Below are positions 8,267-16,697 of a DNA stretch of 34,475 bases, piece by piece (within the stretch, counting starts at the first letter, position 1; each line of letters opens with the position of its first letter). The stretch covers positions 1 to 34,475 of the forward strand of contig JAFDDT010000032.1 of assembly GCA_019310725.1 (NCBI GenBank), written 5' to 3'. Below the pieces are notes generated by a model. That model searched no databases and was not told the DNA's origin. It saw only the letters and a list, made by a program, of their open reading frames with translations. This stretch comes from Deltaproteobacteria bacterium (GTDB lineage Bacteria > Desulfobacterota > DSM-4660 > Desulfatiglandales > B25-G16). Position numbers and translations under genes: made by a program.

Positions 8267-9880
8267 TCACTCGGACACCTGATATAACAACGCCTTGGTT
8301 CGCCGGCCCACAATTCCGTCAGGCTTTAGACCAAAATACGCCTGGAATTCCTTTATATTTTGAAACGTTTGATCATCAAAGATTCCAGTGGGCTCAGCCG
8401 GATATCCAATCTGTCTGAGCGTCTGCTGCACCTCTACGATACTGGGGCCAATCATCCCCTTCACCAGGGTGAGGCTTTTGTTTTCATAGGGATAGACCCA
8501 GGAAACCCTCTGGCCCTGGTGGTTTTCAAGAAAAGCCCTGTTCACTCGGTTATCCCTCCCTTCGGCATCTATGACCACGGCTCCATCAGCAGTTATTTCC
8601 TGGATCAGGAGATAGCGAGGGGATGAGTCCGTGTCGGAAGGTGAACCGGGTGAAACGCTGCCCGGGGATTCAGAAGGCTCAGAGTCGTCTAAGAGAATCC
8701 GAAAAGGTTTCTTGAATACGATATACTTTTTGAGCTCGGTACTGAATGGAAACAGACCCACATGAACCCTATCGTCCGCATACTGGCCTTTGTCATCCCT
8801 ATCCCTGAAAAGTCTGAAAAGGCCAGCGATGCTTGCCTGGTCATCGAGGAATAGACTTACTTCTTTTCTTTCGGGCACCGGAACAGCAACCGTTTCCTTG
8901 CTCCGAGGCATGGGCAAATGAATTGTCTCCTCACCGGAGAACATTCTTACAATATCCCCTCTATGAATCCATATGAAAAAACCTGCCAAAATGATCAACA
9001 AGGCCAGGAGGACGGGGAGCAATCTACCCAGTTTTTTGGACCAAGGATGAGCCCTCATTTCTGGTGCCAGATTGCCCCTTATATCCTTAACCGCCTTGCG
9101 AACGGTTCCCTTAGATATGGTGAATTCATCATTTGCATACCCAACGAGAAGTGACCTGTCGCAAACTGCATTGATCCTCCGGGGATTTCCCCGAGAATAT
9201 CTATAGATCTCCTTTAAGGCACTGGTGGTAAACCTCAGATCCCCTCTGCCGCCTCCTACCACCAATCGATGTTCCACATAGCCATGGACATCCTTTCGAT
9301 CCAGAGATCTGAGCTCGTAACGAACCATGACCCGCTCATCGAGCTGCCTCAGCGAAGGGTGAGCGAGAAGCTCCTTCAATTCGGATTGTCCCACGAGAAC
9401 TATCTGTATCAGTTTCTCTTTTTCTGTTTCCAGATTCGAGAGCATCCTTATCTGTTCAAGCACAGGCATAGAAAGATTCTGGGCCTCATCAATCAACAAA
9501 ACTGCATTGCCTCCCTTGCTGAAGGTCTTGAGCAAAAACTGATTGAGTTTATCGATGTATTCCTTTTTTGTTTTACCTGAGGAATCCAGATCAGTGCCAA
9601 ACTCTTGATTTACTGTCTCCAGCAACTCCATTTCTGAGATAAATGAATTGAATATGAGGGCGCTCTTGATTGACTCGTCTAATCGCTCAAGGAGAGCCCT
9701 GGAAAGGGTAGTCTTGCCAGTGCCAATACCACCAGTAATAACAATAAAACCCTTCCGGTCATTGATTCCATACAGGAGGTGGTCAAGGGCCTCCCTGTGG
9801 TAGGTGCTCAAGAAGAGGTATCGTGGATCAGGGGTCAGATTGAAAGGGTTTTCTTTAAAACCGAAATAGGACGTATACAT
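8267..9880 (-). CDS. gspA: GspA/ExeA-type AAA ATPase with peptidoglycan-binding domain
   Basis: An inner-membrane ATPase that helps the secretin assemble through the peptidoglycan layer. The 537 residues begin with the family hallmark MYTSYFGFKENPFNLTPDPR. They carry Walker A GGIGTGKTT (50-58), Walker B VLLIDEAQNL (127-136) and the GNPRRINAVCDRSLL sensor region (231-245). One transmembrane helix follows (about 287-305), then a periplasmic part ending in a PG_binding_1 repeat (about 472-535; VQQTLRQIGYPAEPTGIFDD). The ATG follows the gspC stop by 7 nt and its ribosome binding site (AGGTGAAAG) overlaps that stop. This fits the ExeA architecture of cytoplasmic ATPase plus periplasmic peptidoglycan-binding tail. 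The GspB-like gene follows directly. Confidence 0.92.
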   Translation of the reverse strand: MYTSYFGFKENPFNLTPDPRYLFLSTYHREALDHLLYGINDRKGFIVITGGIGTGKTTLSRALLERLDESIKSALIFNSFISEMELLETVNQEFGTDLDSSGKTKKEYIDKLNQFLLKTFSKGGNAVLLIDEAQNLSMPVLEQIRMLSNLETEKEKLIQIVLVGQSELKELLAHPSLRQLDERVMVRYELRSLDRKDVHGYVEHRLVVGGGRGDLRFTTSALKEIYRYSRGNPRRINAVCDRSLLVGYANDEFTISKGTVRKAVKDIRGNLAPEMRAHPWSKKLGRLLPVLLALLIILAGFFIWIHRGDIVRMFSGEETIHLPMPRSKETVAVPVPERKEVSLFLDDQASIAGLFRLFRDRDDKGQYADDRVHVGLFPFSTELKKYIVFKKPFRILLDDSEPSESPGSVSPGSPSDTDSSPRYLLIQEITADGAVVIDAEGRDNRVNRAFLENHQGQRVSWVYPYENKSLTLVKGMIGPSIVEVQQTLRQIGYPAEPTGIFDDQTFQNIKEFQAYFGLKPDGIVGRRTKALLYQVSE

Positions 9881-9887
9881 GAAACTT

Positions 9888-10739
9888 TCACCTGAACTGG
9901 TAATTGATTATTTTTTCCTCTCCATTTCTCATCACCTGCAATGCAACACGAGATCCTGATTTCAATCTTTGGTAGACCTCCATTACGTCATCAGGGCTTT
10001 TGATAATCCTGCCATTTATTCCCTGCACAACGTCCCCGTTTCTCAATCCGAGTTTTGCAAAAAAAGAACCCGGCCTAATATTACTGATGGCTAAACCGTC
10101 TGGATTGCCATCTCTGAAGTGAGGCCTTACCCTTACCTGAGTAAGTAATTGATGAACGTTCTTAAGGGATTCGTCCACCTCTGAGCGGCTTACTTGTATA
10201 GTAGCTTCTTTCTTGCCGGCCGGTGAGCGCGCATATTCCGTTTCAGCCCTCGAGGCAGCCTCCTCCTCCATAGTCAGGATTTCATCCTTGTCATTGACGC
10301 GCAATACCACTTTGCCTCTCAATATCCTCTGGACCGTGGCACCCTGAACGCTGTCACCCACTTTATAAAGACCTTGCTTCCTGTTGTTAACCTCTTCAAT
10401 AACAGCAAAGGCATACTGTTTACCGCCTACAACTGTTCCCAACAGAGCTACATTCAAGGAAGTGGGCTCCAGGTCATCAAGATCTTCCCCTCCGGTTTCT
10501 TGTAATACCTCTTCTCCGGAACCGAAGATACCTCTATCAATAATTGCCCTGTAGTAGCCCAAGGGGAACTTCCCGTGTTCTTTCACATCCGGTACCTGAA
10601 ACAAGGCACTTTTCTGGGTATCAACTCCCCGGAGATGAGCTGTAGCAATGAGGTAAAAGAGATTGACCGCAATAAAGATAATAACAGCCAAGGCCAACAG
10701 ATCAAAAAGGGTCAGAAAACGCTTGGGCATAGTGACCAT
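9888..10739 (-). CDS. gspC: Type II secretion inner-membrane protein GspC with PDZ domain
   Basis: GspC links the inner-membrane platform to the secretin and helps select substrates. The 283 residues contain an N-terminal transmembrane helix (about 10-32, LFDLLALAVIIFIAVNLFYL). A homology region follows (about 90-155) with LNVALLGTVVGGKQYAFAVI and GLYKVGDSVQGATVQRIL, the typical GspC HR pattern. The C-terminal PDZ domain (about 205-283) includes GLAISNIRPGSFFAKLGLRN and GDVVQGINGR. The PDZ-containing form is the one seen in Pul/Out/Eps-type systems. Two in-frame ATGs lie close together (10739 and 10730); the second has GGATGG five bases upstream and may be the true start. It begins only 4 nt after the gspN stop. 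Confidence 0.9.
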   Translation of the reverse strand: MVTMPKRFLTLFDLLALAVIIFIAVNLFYLIATAHLRGVDTQKSALFQVPDVKEHGKFPLGYYRAIIDRGIFGSGEEVLQETGGEDLDDLEPTSLNVALLGTVVGGKQYAFAVIEEVNNRKQGLYKVGDSVQGATVQRILRGKVVLRVNDKDEILTMEEEAASRAETEYARSPAGKKEATIQVSRSEVDESLKNVHQLLTQVRVRPHFRDGNPDGLAISNIRPGSFFAKLGLRNGDVVQGINGRIIKSPDDVMEVYQRLKSGSRVALQVMRNGEEKIINYQFR

Positions 10740-10743
10740 CCCG

Positions 10744-11640
10744 TTAAATGAAGCTAATCTTCGGCTGAGCCAGGGTTCCGTGAATACGAAAGGGGAATGC
10801 TCCCTTTCTCAGCATTTTTCTAAAATACTTGAGGGTACTCTGGCTACCTTCGGCCTTTTCGAAGAATGCAGCAAATGGCTCGATCGTACCTTTGAGATCA
10901 AGGCTACTCTTTACCAATTTTTCTCTTAAGCGAATACTCCCTGATAGAGTAGCCTTCAACAAGGGGCCCTCCAGTTGGAGGCGAGTGAGGTTTATCGTTC
11001 CTCTCTTGAGGGCCATATTAATGGCAATCTCGTTATACTCAATGGACTCCAATGTCAAGACGGGCGACAAGAGCTGAATCCTGCCGCTTACGATTTTGAG
11101 ATTCGCTTCTCCAGCGCCGCTCAACAACCTCTTTCGCTGTCCGCTGTAAGAGATGGTGCCGGTAAGGGTCCCATCAACATATCTGCCAATCAACTCCTTC
11201 AGGTGCTCATAAGTGCCAATTCGAATCGTGTCAAATTCGATTTCCGCTTTAAAGGGACTCGCCCTGTCATTATTGTTGAAATTCGTGCAACCCTTTATCC
11301 TTCCTCCATAAGCCACGCACCGAAAGCACCACCTGTGGTCTCCCCTAATAAATGACCTTGCCGCGGGGCTCAAGAGAAGCCTGTTAGCCCTGAAAAGCTT
11401 TCTGTCAGGCTTATCCAGGAATGAAATTTCGGTGTGCTCAAATTTCAGACTGCAAACCGGCCATGGCTTTATCCTGTCAACCGAAACCATGAGGGGAGGA
11501 TCGAGGTTGCGTGCCTTTACCTGTAGATAGTGTCTGACAGCATCCGAAGGAAAAAAAAGATATAAAAAACCAGCTGTCAAAAAAATGCAGTAGATTGTGT
11601 ACCCGACCCATTTTCTATGTTTCGACAAGGACTGTATCAT
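10744..11640 (-). CDS. gspN: Type II secretion protein GspN (T2SSN type)
   Basis: A 298-residue protein with a single N-terminal transmembrane segment (WVGYTIYCIFLTAGFLYLFF). Its long beta-rich periplasmic part has AsmA/GspN-like features: VSVDRIKPWPVCSLKFEHTE, LLLSPAARSFIRGD, then GEANLKIVSGRIQLLS and TRLQLEGPLLKATLSGSIRL. Family members lie between gspM and gspC or gspD in delta-type T2SS clusters, which is the position here. Its exact role is unclear; GspN is dispensable in several systems. The ATG at 11640 is preferred over a TTG at 11646 because it is the stronger codon and has GAGAG upstream. Assignment rests as much on position and topology as on motifs. Confidence 0.75.
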   Translation of the reverse strand: MIQSLSKHRKWVGYTIYCIFLTAGFLYLFFPSDAVRHYLQVKARNLDPPLMVSVDRIKPWPVCSLKFEHTEISFLDKPDRKLFRANRLLLSPAARSFIRGDHRWCFRCVAYGGRIKGCTNFNNNDRASPFKAEIEFDTIRIGTYEHLKELIGRYVDGTLTGTISYSGQRKRLLSGAGEANLKIVSGRIQLLSPVLTLESIEYNEIAINMALKRGTINLTRLQLEGPLLKATLSGSIRLREKLVKSSLDLKGTIEPFAAFFEKAEGSQSTLKYFRKMLRKGAFPFRIHGTLAQPKISFI

Positions 11641-11768
11641 AACCAATTTCTCTCAGGCATTCATAGTGCTCACTGATTTGAAGTATTGGAGTGCTGGAGT
11701 ATCGGAGTATTGGTCTCTTATTCTTTCATTGCCCCATGACTCCCTTTCTCCATTCCTCCTGTCTTTAT

Positions 11769-12284
11769 CTACTGAAAGGTTAGTACCTGCAAGATGGCAT
11801 CGATGCGCCCGGCCTTCTTTTTGTTTTCTTTTACTGAAATTCTCTTGATGCTCACAGCATTTTCGGTTGATTCAATACGCCAAAGGTAGCCGGATAACTG
11901 TTGCAAGGTAATTGCCTCCAATTTCATCTCAACCAAGGATTCTTTGCGGGGACCAGACCCCCCCGAAACAGAGGGTTTCATGTATTTGATACTGTTCTTG
12001 ACACCGGCGTCACGTGCCTCTTTTTCAAGAAACGAAAAAAGTGTAAATCCCTTCCTCCGTTCAGCAAGTATCTGCTTTATTCCTTGAGAACCCTTCCGGT
12101 ATCTATTGTATTCAGAACTCAGCTTTACTATCTCTTCCAATCCATCTTGTTTTACCCTGACACCTCTTCTAACCCTCCTTCTGGCGTCAAAGAAGGGAGA
12201 GATCAGGAATTGAAAGATGAAAAAAACTGCGAGAAACAATGCCGCACCAGATACGAAGTATCTTTCACGTCTTGCAAGTTTCAT
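11769..12284 (-). CDS. gspM: Type II secretion inner-membrane protein GspM
   Basis: A 171-residue bitopic protein. A short basic cytoplasmic N-terminus (MKLARRERYF) precedes a transmembrane helix (about 11-31, VSGAALFLAVFFIFQFLISP). A coiled-coil-prone stretch follows (RRGVRVKQDGLEEIVKLSSE), then a small ferredoxin-like PilO/GspM domain ending VSIKRISVKENKKKAGRID. GspM pairs with GspL in the inner-membrane platform, and here it directly follows gspL. The start has AAGG four bases upstream. The family is poorly conserved, so the call depends on topology, size (typically 150-180 residues) and location. Confidence 0.85.
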   Translation of the reverse strand: MKLARRERYFVSGAALFLAVFFIFQFLISPFFDARRRVRRGVRVKQDGLEEIVKLSSEYNRYRKGSQGIKQILAERRKGFTLFSFLEKEARDAGVKNSIKYMKPSVSGGSGPRKESLVEMKLEAITLQQLSGYLWRIESTENAVSIKRISVKENKKKAGRIDAILQVLTFQ

Positions 12285-12374
12285 GTCGCCTTGGTTTATT
12301 TAAGTGTTGGAGGTCTGGGGTATTGGTGATCCTTACAAGCAATTCATTTTTCATCACTCCATTCCTCCGTTTTG

Positions 12375-13877
12375 TTATTTTTTCCGCTGCAACTTTATTT
12401 CAAACTGCACCCGTTTGCCAGATCGATCAAGATTGGCAGAACTAATGGTGACTTCGCTAAAGTACTCTGATGGCTCCAGCCTTCGCTTAACAATATCCAC
12501 GGTGTTAAAGGTATCAGTATCCCCCTTGATCTTTACTGCCTCTGGATCAACCACCATGGTGCTCACCGTTACATCCAAGGATCTGGGAATCTTGAGGGAA
12601 ATATCCCGCAGCAGGTCAATGACCCTTTGGTCTCCCCTCATCCCGGGAAGGGAAAAGGCTGAACTCTTCAATTCTGCTATCTTTACCTTCATCTGTTGGA
12701 CTGGATCCACAATCCGCTTTTCATCAGGAAATGTCTGTCTGTATATCCCGGTGATCTGTTTATCCAACATCCTGTACTGCTTTTTTAGGAGATAATAGTC
12801 CACACCGAAATATGCGATTGCCAGAGCCAGAATCACAATCAAGAAAACAGCGACTCTTTGAATCTCCTTCCTGAGCCTGAAAGTTCTCTTCATGATCTCG
12901 AATTCCTCTGTTCTGAAATTGAAACCCATACCCTTCTTGGTGTCTCGGAGGGCAAGAGCAAGGGCCCCGTCCATGACAGCAGGCTCCCACAACTGGGCCA
13001 CATCCTCATCCATGCGCACTCTTGTATCCCGTGCCACATTAATCCTCTCAACCGGAATATCAAGAAATTCCTCTAAGAAGCGCTCTGTATCCGGGTAACG
13101 ACTTCCGCTCCCAGTAATAAAGATCATCTCCGGCCTGATTGTTCTGTTGTTGTGGCATTCAAAACCATGGAGTGTGTGGTGAACATTTGCACAAAACGTT
13201 CTGAAATGTGGTTCTATATGCTCGGCTACCTGGGTTTCATGATGATTGTCCGTTGGCGCATTTGGCAAAGCCCCAGAGCTGAAATCATCGGCAAAGGGAA
13301 GTACCCTGATCAAGCTTATTCGTTTATTAAGATAAAGGAGCACTACGGTTTGCTTGCGACCCATTTCGAGGAGAAGTCCATCATCAGGTATGCCCGGCTG
13401 GTTCAACAACCATAAGCCAGTGGGTACACCCCTGATATCCAAAACGTCTGGATCAATCCCATGGCCCTGGAGGAGGGTGAGGTATTCTGAGATATATGTT
13501 CGCCTTACTGAGGCAGCGAGGATTTCACTCTGATCCGACTGATTAACAATGGTGAAATCCACTAGTAAGCTCTGGATTGGAAAAGGGACCATGGTCTCAA
13601 TATTAAAGGCTATGGTCTGTCTGATCTTTTTCGTGTCCCTAAAAGGCATCTGAAGATTGCGGTACGATGCCTGTTCCCCGGCAATCGCACTGATGCAGGT
13701 ATCGGCCCTAAGTTCCATTTGTTCGCTCAGGACTCGAAGTGCCTCCTCCATGCCCCCTGCCTCTTCGATCATAACACAAGACCAATCAGTTATATTATAG
13801 CCTCTCAGTCCCCCTTCTGCCTGGACTGCTGCAACTGAATCAGTATTGATGTCAATCCCGAGAATCTTACCTGGCAT
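12375..13877 (-). CDS. gspL: Type II secretion protein GspL (PilM-like plus PilN-like)
   Basis: GspL recruits the ATPase GspE to the inner membrane. The 500 residues form an actin-like cytoplasmic domain: ILGIDINTDSVAAVQA at 5-20 is the first phosphate-binding loop, GLLLEMGRKQTVVLL (167-181) the second, and MIFITGSGSRYPD (251-263) the adenosine region. The linker MGFNFRTEEFEI (317-328) is the usual GspE-binding to membrane junction. A transmembrane helix (about 341-363) and a periplasmic ferredoxin-like PilN domain (about 400-500, e.g. SLDVTVSTMVVDPEAVKIKG) follow. Size and order match PilM-PilN fusions classed as GspL. A 130-nt gap separates it from gspJK, so some independent control is possible. 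Confidence 0.9.
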   Translation of the reverse strand: MPGKILGIDINTDSVAAVQAEGGLRGYNITDWSCVMIEEAGGMEEALRVLSEQMELRADTCISAIAGEQASYRNLQMPFRDTKKIRQTIAFNIETMVPFPIQSLLVDFTIVNQSDQSEILAASVRRTYISEYLTLLQGHGIDPDVLDIRGVPTGLWLLNQPGIPDDGLLLEMGRKQTVVLLYLNKRISLIRVLPFADDFSSGALPNAPTDNHHETQVAEHIEPHFRTFCANVHHTLHGFECHNNRTIRPEMIFITGSGSRYPDTERFLEEFLDIPVERINVARDTRVRMDEDVAQLWEPAVMDGALALALRDTKKGMGFNFRTEEFEIMKRTFRLRKEIQRVAVFLIVILALAIAYFGVDYYLLKKQYRMLDKQITGIYRQTFPDEKRIVDPVQQMKVKIAELKSSAFSLPGMRGDQRVIDLLRDISLKIPRSLDVTVSTMVVDPEAVKIKGDTDTFNTVDIVKRRLEPSEYFSEVTISSANLDRSGKRVQFEIKLQRKK

Positions 13878-13962
13878 AATCGGTGTTTATTGGGTTACTT
13901 GGGTTTGTTGTGTTCATGGCATTTTAGCATTTAGCGTCTTAGAAAAGGGGTTACATCTTTAC

Positions 13963-13983
13963 AGTCTGTTGCGCAAACAGACT
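13963..13983. other. Stem-loop in the gspJK-gspL gap
   Basis: A perfect 8-bp inverted repeat (AGTCTGTT pairing with AACAGACT around GCGCA) lies in the 130-nt gap between the gspJK stop and the gspL start. No T-tract follows on the minus strand, so it is not a typical intrinsic terminator. It could act as an mRNA processing or stability element within the operon. That is inference. Confidence 0.4.
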
Positions 13984-14007
13984 CTCTAAACGCAGGTAAC
14001 TAATCTT

Positions 14008-15579
14008 CTATTCGACCTTCCAAGACAAAATCTTGACTGTTTCCTCTTCCCTTTCCACCACACCCCTGATTCGTTTACTCATTGCCCCCTTAAGACCCTG
14101 TGAGATGATCTCAAAATAGGTGCTTAGGGTTGTGAGTAAACCCTCTGGCATACTCACATCACTCATCCCTGAAACCTTCTTGTACCATGTAATATTCGAG
14201 AGGTCATTATCTTCGTCAACACGGTATGCAATTATAGCATCAACTAGATCCTGGTCTATTTGGTCCGATAGGGCTCTTATCACCAGCGGGTCTGCCGTGT
14301 TGATATTGATCCTGCCATCACCGTAAGGGCTCAAGTAAGCCAGTATACCCGGTTTTTCGCTCGAACCATATAGAAGCTCCTCTGTTATGCCTCTGACAAA
14401 CTGCAATTCTTCCAGAAATTCAAGGGGCGCATTCTTGCAAGGATATGGTTTTTCCAATGCCAGGTAGTAGGAGTCTTCGGCTCCAAACCGGGTCACCTCA
14501 TTGTCCGAGTCGATCCAGTCCTTTAATGCATCTACGATATTCTCCGCCTCTTCGGGATCAAGGCCAAATTCAGGGGAACTCAGAAATCGTAAAAGCAGGC
14601 CTTTCTGGGTATCGTTGTACTGTCCTTTCTCGTCAACGAGTTGGTTGATCTGAATTCTCCCTGAAAGGTCCATGATCTCCACGGAAACCCGGCCCTCGTC
14701 AAACAAGATAGCAGCGCTCTCAGATAAGACCCCTGACTGCGCCCATAGCTCATGCAGGGTATCTACATTCCCTGAAGAGCGGTCCTCGTGCAGCAACGCA
14801 CATGCGCCATTAAATCCTGACCTTGCTATACAACCCAGTTTAATGCCATCGGAAAGATTGGCAGCCGCATAAAGGTTCGCTTGCTCTATTGGAAGCGCAA
14901 TGCTTGTCATGAAGGTAAGGGGAACATCGGGATTTGAGGTATTTTGAAACTCGAGTGAAATGGAAACCATTTTCGGTGTCTTATCCCTAAGCTCCTCTGA
15001 GTCAGAATCCCAGCCCTCACGAACGTCACCATTTTCGTCACGATAGGTCAAGGTAACCGATGCAAGTCTTTCGCACAGCACCAATCCACCGGTCTCCTCC
15101 TCAGGGAAACCTGACACCTCAAACACCGGCCTATCGCTTCGATAAAGAACAAGATCGCCCCCCTCATCGCTTTCTCGGACATAATAGCTGATCTCAACTG
15201 CTCCAGGGTCTTGGTCTTGCCCGCCCAGGTTAACGTGGGCCCTGGAAATGAATCGAAGGGTATCGGCGCTCCTACCATCGATCTCTTGGTCCTTTCCTAC
15301 AAATAGAGATTTGGTGGAACCACCCTCTGCTGATTTCCCTGTCAGAGGACTCCACTGAACATAACAGGATTCCAAATCTTCTAGCATCCTTTCCATGGCA
15401 ATTCTGGCCATGCGGTAGATCTCGACCTCAGATTCGGTCTCATTAACAACTCGAAATGTTCCTGTAGAGGAGGCGTAAATCGTGGTGAGCACGAGAGCAA
15501 AAATGAATATGGCAATGAGCAGCTCAAAAAGGGTGAAACCTTTTGGGTTTGTTGAGTTTATTGGGTTTATTGGGTTCAT
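14008..15579 (-). CDS. gspJK: Fused minor pseudopilins GspJ-GspK
   Basis: One 523-residue frame encodes two pseudopilins. Residues 1-235 are GspJ: leader ending PKG, prepilin cleavage at G14/F15, Glu at mature position 5 (FTLFE), hydrophobic helix to about 37, then the GspJ fold ending VSISLEFQ...TSIALP (to 230). Residues 235-523 are GspK: LYAAANLSDGIKLGCIARSG matches the region just after the GspK membrane helix. It is followed by DTLHELWA, VEIMDLSGRIQINQLV (300-315), DWIDSDNEVTRFGAED (354-369), NAPLEFLEELQFVRGI (383-398) and INTADPLVIRAL. Each is normally a separate gene; GspK here lacks its own leader and membrane helix. In known systems GspI, J and K form the pseudopilus tip. No stop or start separates the halves (junction near 14890). 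Confidence 0.9.
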   Translation of the reverse strand: MNPINPINSTNPKGFTLFELLIAIFIFALVLTTIYASSTGTFRVVNETESEVEIYRMARIAMERMLEDLESCYVQWSPLTGKSAEGGSTKSLFVGKDQEIDGRSADTLRFISRAHVNLGGQDQDPGAVEISYYVRESDEGGDLVLYRSDRPVFEVSGFPEEETGGLVLCERLASVTLTYRDENGDVREGWDSDSEELRDKTPKMVSISLEFQNTSNPDVPLTFMTSIALPIEQANLYAAANLSDGIKLGCIARSGFNGACALLHEDRSSGNVDTLHELWAQSGVLSESAAILFDEGRVSVEIMDLSGRIQINQLVDEKGQYNDTQKGLLLRFLSSPEFGLDPEEAENIVDALKDWIDSDNEVTRFGAEDSYYLALEKPYPCKNAPLEFLEELQFVRGITEELLYGSSEKPGILAYLSPYGDGRININTADPLVIRALSDQIDQDLVDAIIAYRVDEDNDLSNITWYKKVSGMSDVSMPEGLLTTLSTYFEIISQGLKGAMSKRIRGVVEREEETVKILSWKVE

Positions 15580-15621
15580 GATGTGGGATTGCCTTCAAGC
15601 TTTCGGCACTTCAGCTCACTT

Positions 15622-16074
15622 TTACCTTTTTCTCATAGGCACAAACAGGTATAGCCTGAGCCGGTATTGATACTGATCTTGCTCACCCCAAGACACGACC
15701 AAGTCGATCTTTCTGAGATAATCCAGGGCCTCTTCTACCCCGGCAAATCCAAGATAGCCCACGGTAATCTCCCAGTGATAGTTTGGAAAATCCTCTCCAA
15801 AATCACCGGAATCGGAAGCCAGATCCTCAGGGTTCTCTGCCTCTATCTCGGCTATCTTGCTCTGTGCAAGGAGCGCAGCCGTTGTATTGAATTTCGCCTC
15901 ACTGGCAAGCGACAGACTCTGGGACTGTGACGCCAAAAGAGTCACCAAGGTAATGGCAATAACCGCAAGAGCAATCATCACCTCAAGGAGGGTGAACCCC
16001 CAGTTCGTTTTGGAGTACTGTCCTTTTTTTGGGTTGTCACATCCCTTCAATACTCCATTCCTCCAATACTCCAT
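15622..16074 (-). CDS. gspI: Minor pseudopilin GspI
   Basis: A 150-residue prepilin-like protein. The N-terminal methylation motif is NWGFTLLEVMIALAVIAITL, with cleavage after the Gly at about residue 26 and Glu at mature +5. A GspI-type core follows: FNTTAALLAQSKIAEIEAEN and the NYHWEITVGYLG region. GspI seeds the tip complex with GspJ and GspK, and the JK fusion starts 42 nt downstream. The leader is longer than usual (26 residues) because the start region lies in a GGAATGGAGTATTG repeat; an in-frame TTG at 16050 is a possible alternative start. The upstream AAAGGAG ribosome binding site lies within the same repeat. Confidence 0.9.
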   Translation of the reverse strand: MEYWRNGVLKGCDNPKKGQYSKTNWGFTLLEVMIALAVIAITLVTLLASQSQSLSLASEAKFNTTAALLAQSKIAEIEAENPEDLASDSGDFGEDFPNYHWEITVGYLGFAGVEEALDYLRKIDLVVSWGEQDQYQYRLRLYLFVPMRKR

Positions 16075-16093
16075 TCCTTAAACACTCCTTTTT

Positions 16094-16651
16094 TTATAAA
16101 ATTCCAATATCCACATATTTATCGTAGATTTTTACCGTTCCAAGAAAAGGGCTTAGCGTCAAGGTAAACTCTCTGCCATCATCAGCCCCAAGATGGATCA
16201 GCATTTGCTCGACATATCCCTTCTTGCTAAAATGAAGTATTACCTCCCCGTGTGCCTGCTTTCCCTTTCCCCGGCGCCAGACATCCAGGACTCTAACTTC
16301 CCGGGGAAACACGAAGGCTTGCTCTTGAGCCAGAGCCCTTTCTTCCTCGCCCATGCCAGCGTACTCTATCCATAGGCGATTCATTCCAAGATCAAGATGA
16401 ATCAGATATACCTTTTGCTCCCTAATTGCCTCATTTCTCACCTCTCTTACTAAACCGACCATTCTCCGTGTTGTGGCCTTCAGGTCATCAGTCAACAGGG
16501 CATATCGAAACCGTGGGATGGCAAGGCCAAGAAACAGACCCAGTAAGGCCACCACAACCACCAGTTCAATCAAGGTATAGCCCTGCCGCTTCGCTCCATT
16601 GAAAATTGAAAATTGAAAATTGAAAATTGAAGACCTATTTTGTTTACCCAT
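16094..16651 (-). CDS. gspH: Minor pseudopilin GspH with repeat-encoded leader
   Basis: A 185-residue protein with the prepilin motif QGYTLIELVVVVALLGLFLG (Gly at about 24, then Y-T-L-I-E). The globular part has the GspH pattern LTDDLKATTRRMVGLVREVR and LGMNRLWIEYAG. GspH is a minor pseudopilin near the tip. Codons of roughly residues 7-18 (SIFNFQFSIFN) are made of a heptanucleotide repeat (see 16598-16632). ATG 16651 is the only ATG/GTG/TTG start in frame before the prepilin motif, although its ribosome binding site is weak. Any gain or loss of one 7-nt unit would therefore put the pilin part out of frame. Confidence 0.87.
   Translation of the reverse strand: MGKQNRSSIFNFQFSIFNGAKRQGYTLIELVVVVALLGLFLGLAIPRFRYALLTDDLKATTRRMVGLVREVRNEAIREQKVYLIHLDLGMNRLWIEYAGMGEEERALAQEQAFVFPREVRVLDVWRRGKGKQAHGEVILHFSKKGYVEQMLIHLGADDGREFTLTLSPFLGTVKIYDKYVDIGIL
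16598..16632. repeat. Heptanucleotide tandem repeat (ATTGAAA)x5 in gspH leader
   Basis: Five head-to-tail copies of ATTGAAA, the last ending G instead of A, lie between the gspH start codon and its prepilin cleavage motif. Unit length is not a multiple of three, so slipped-strand changes would switch the reading frame, as at contingency loci. The present copy number keeps gspH in frame. Confidence 0.95.
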
Positions 16652-16697
16652 TTTTAATGCGCATTTTTCTATGATAATCTTTTCTGAGCGTCAGAGC

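Noticed and set aside
14008-15579. Explanation of the JK protein as a sequencing frameshift
   Set aside because: Both halves stay in one frame without disruption and the GspK leader and helix are absent from all frames near the junction, so a single indel cannot produce it; read data would still be useful.
16598-16632. ATTGAAA array as a CRISPR-like structure
   Set aside because: Units are directly adjacent with no spacers; it is a simple tandem repeat. No CRISPR array or cas gene was seen in the window.
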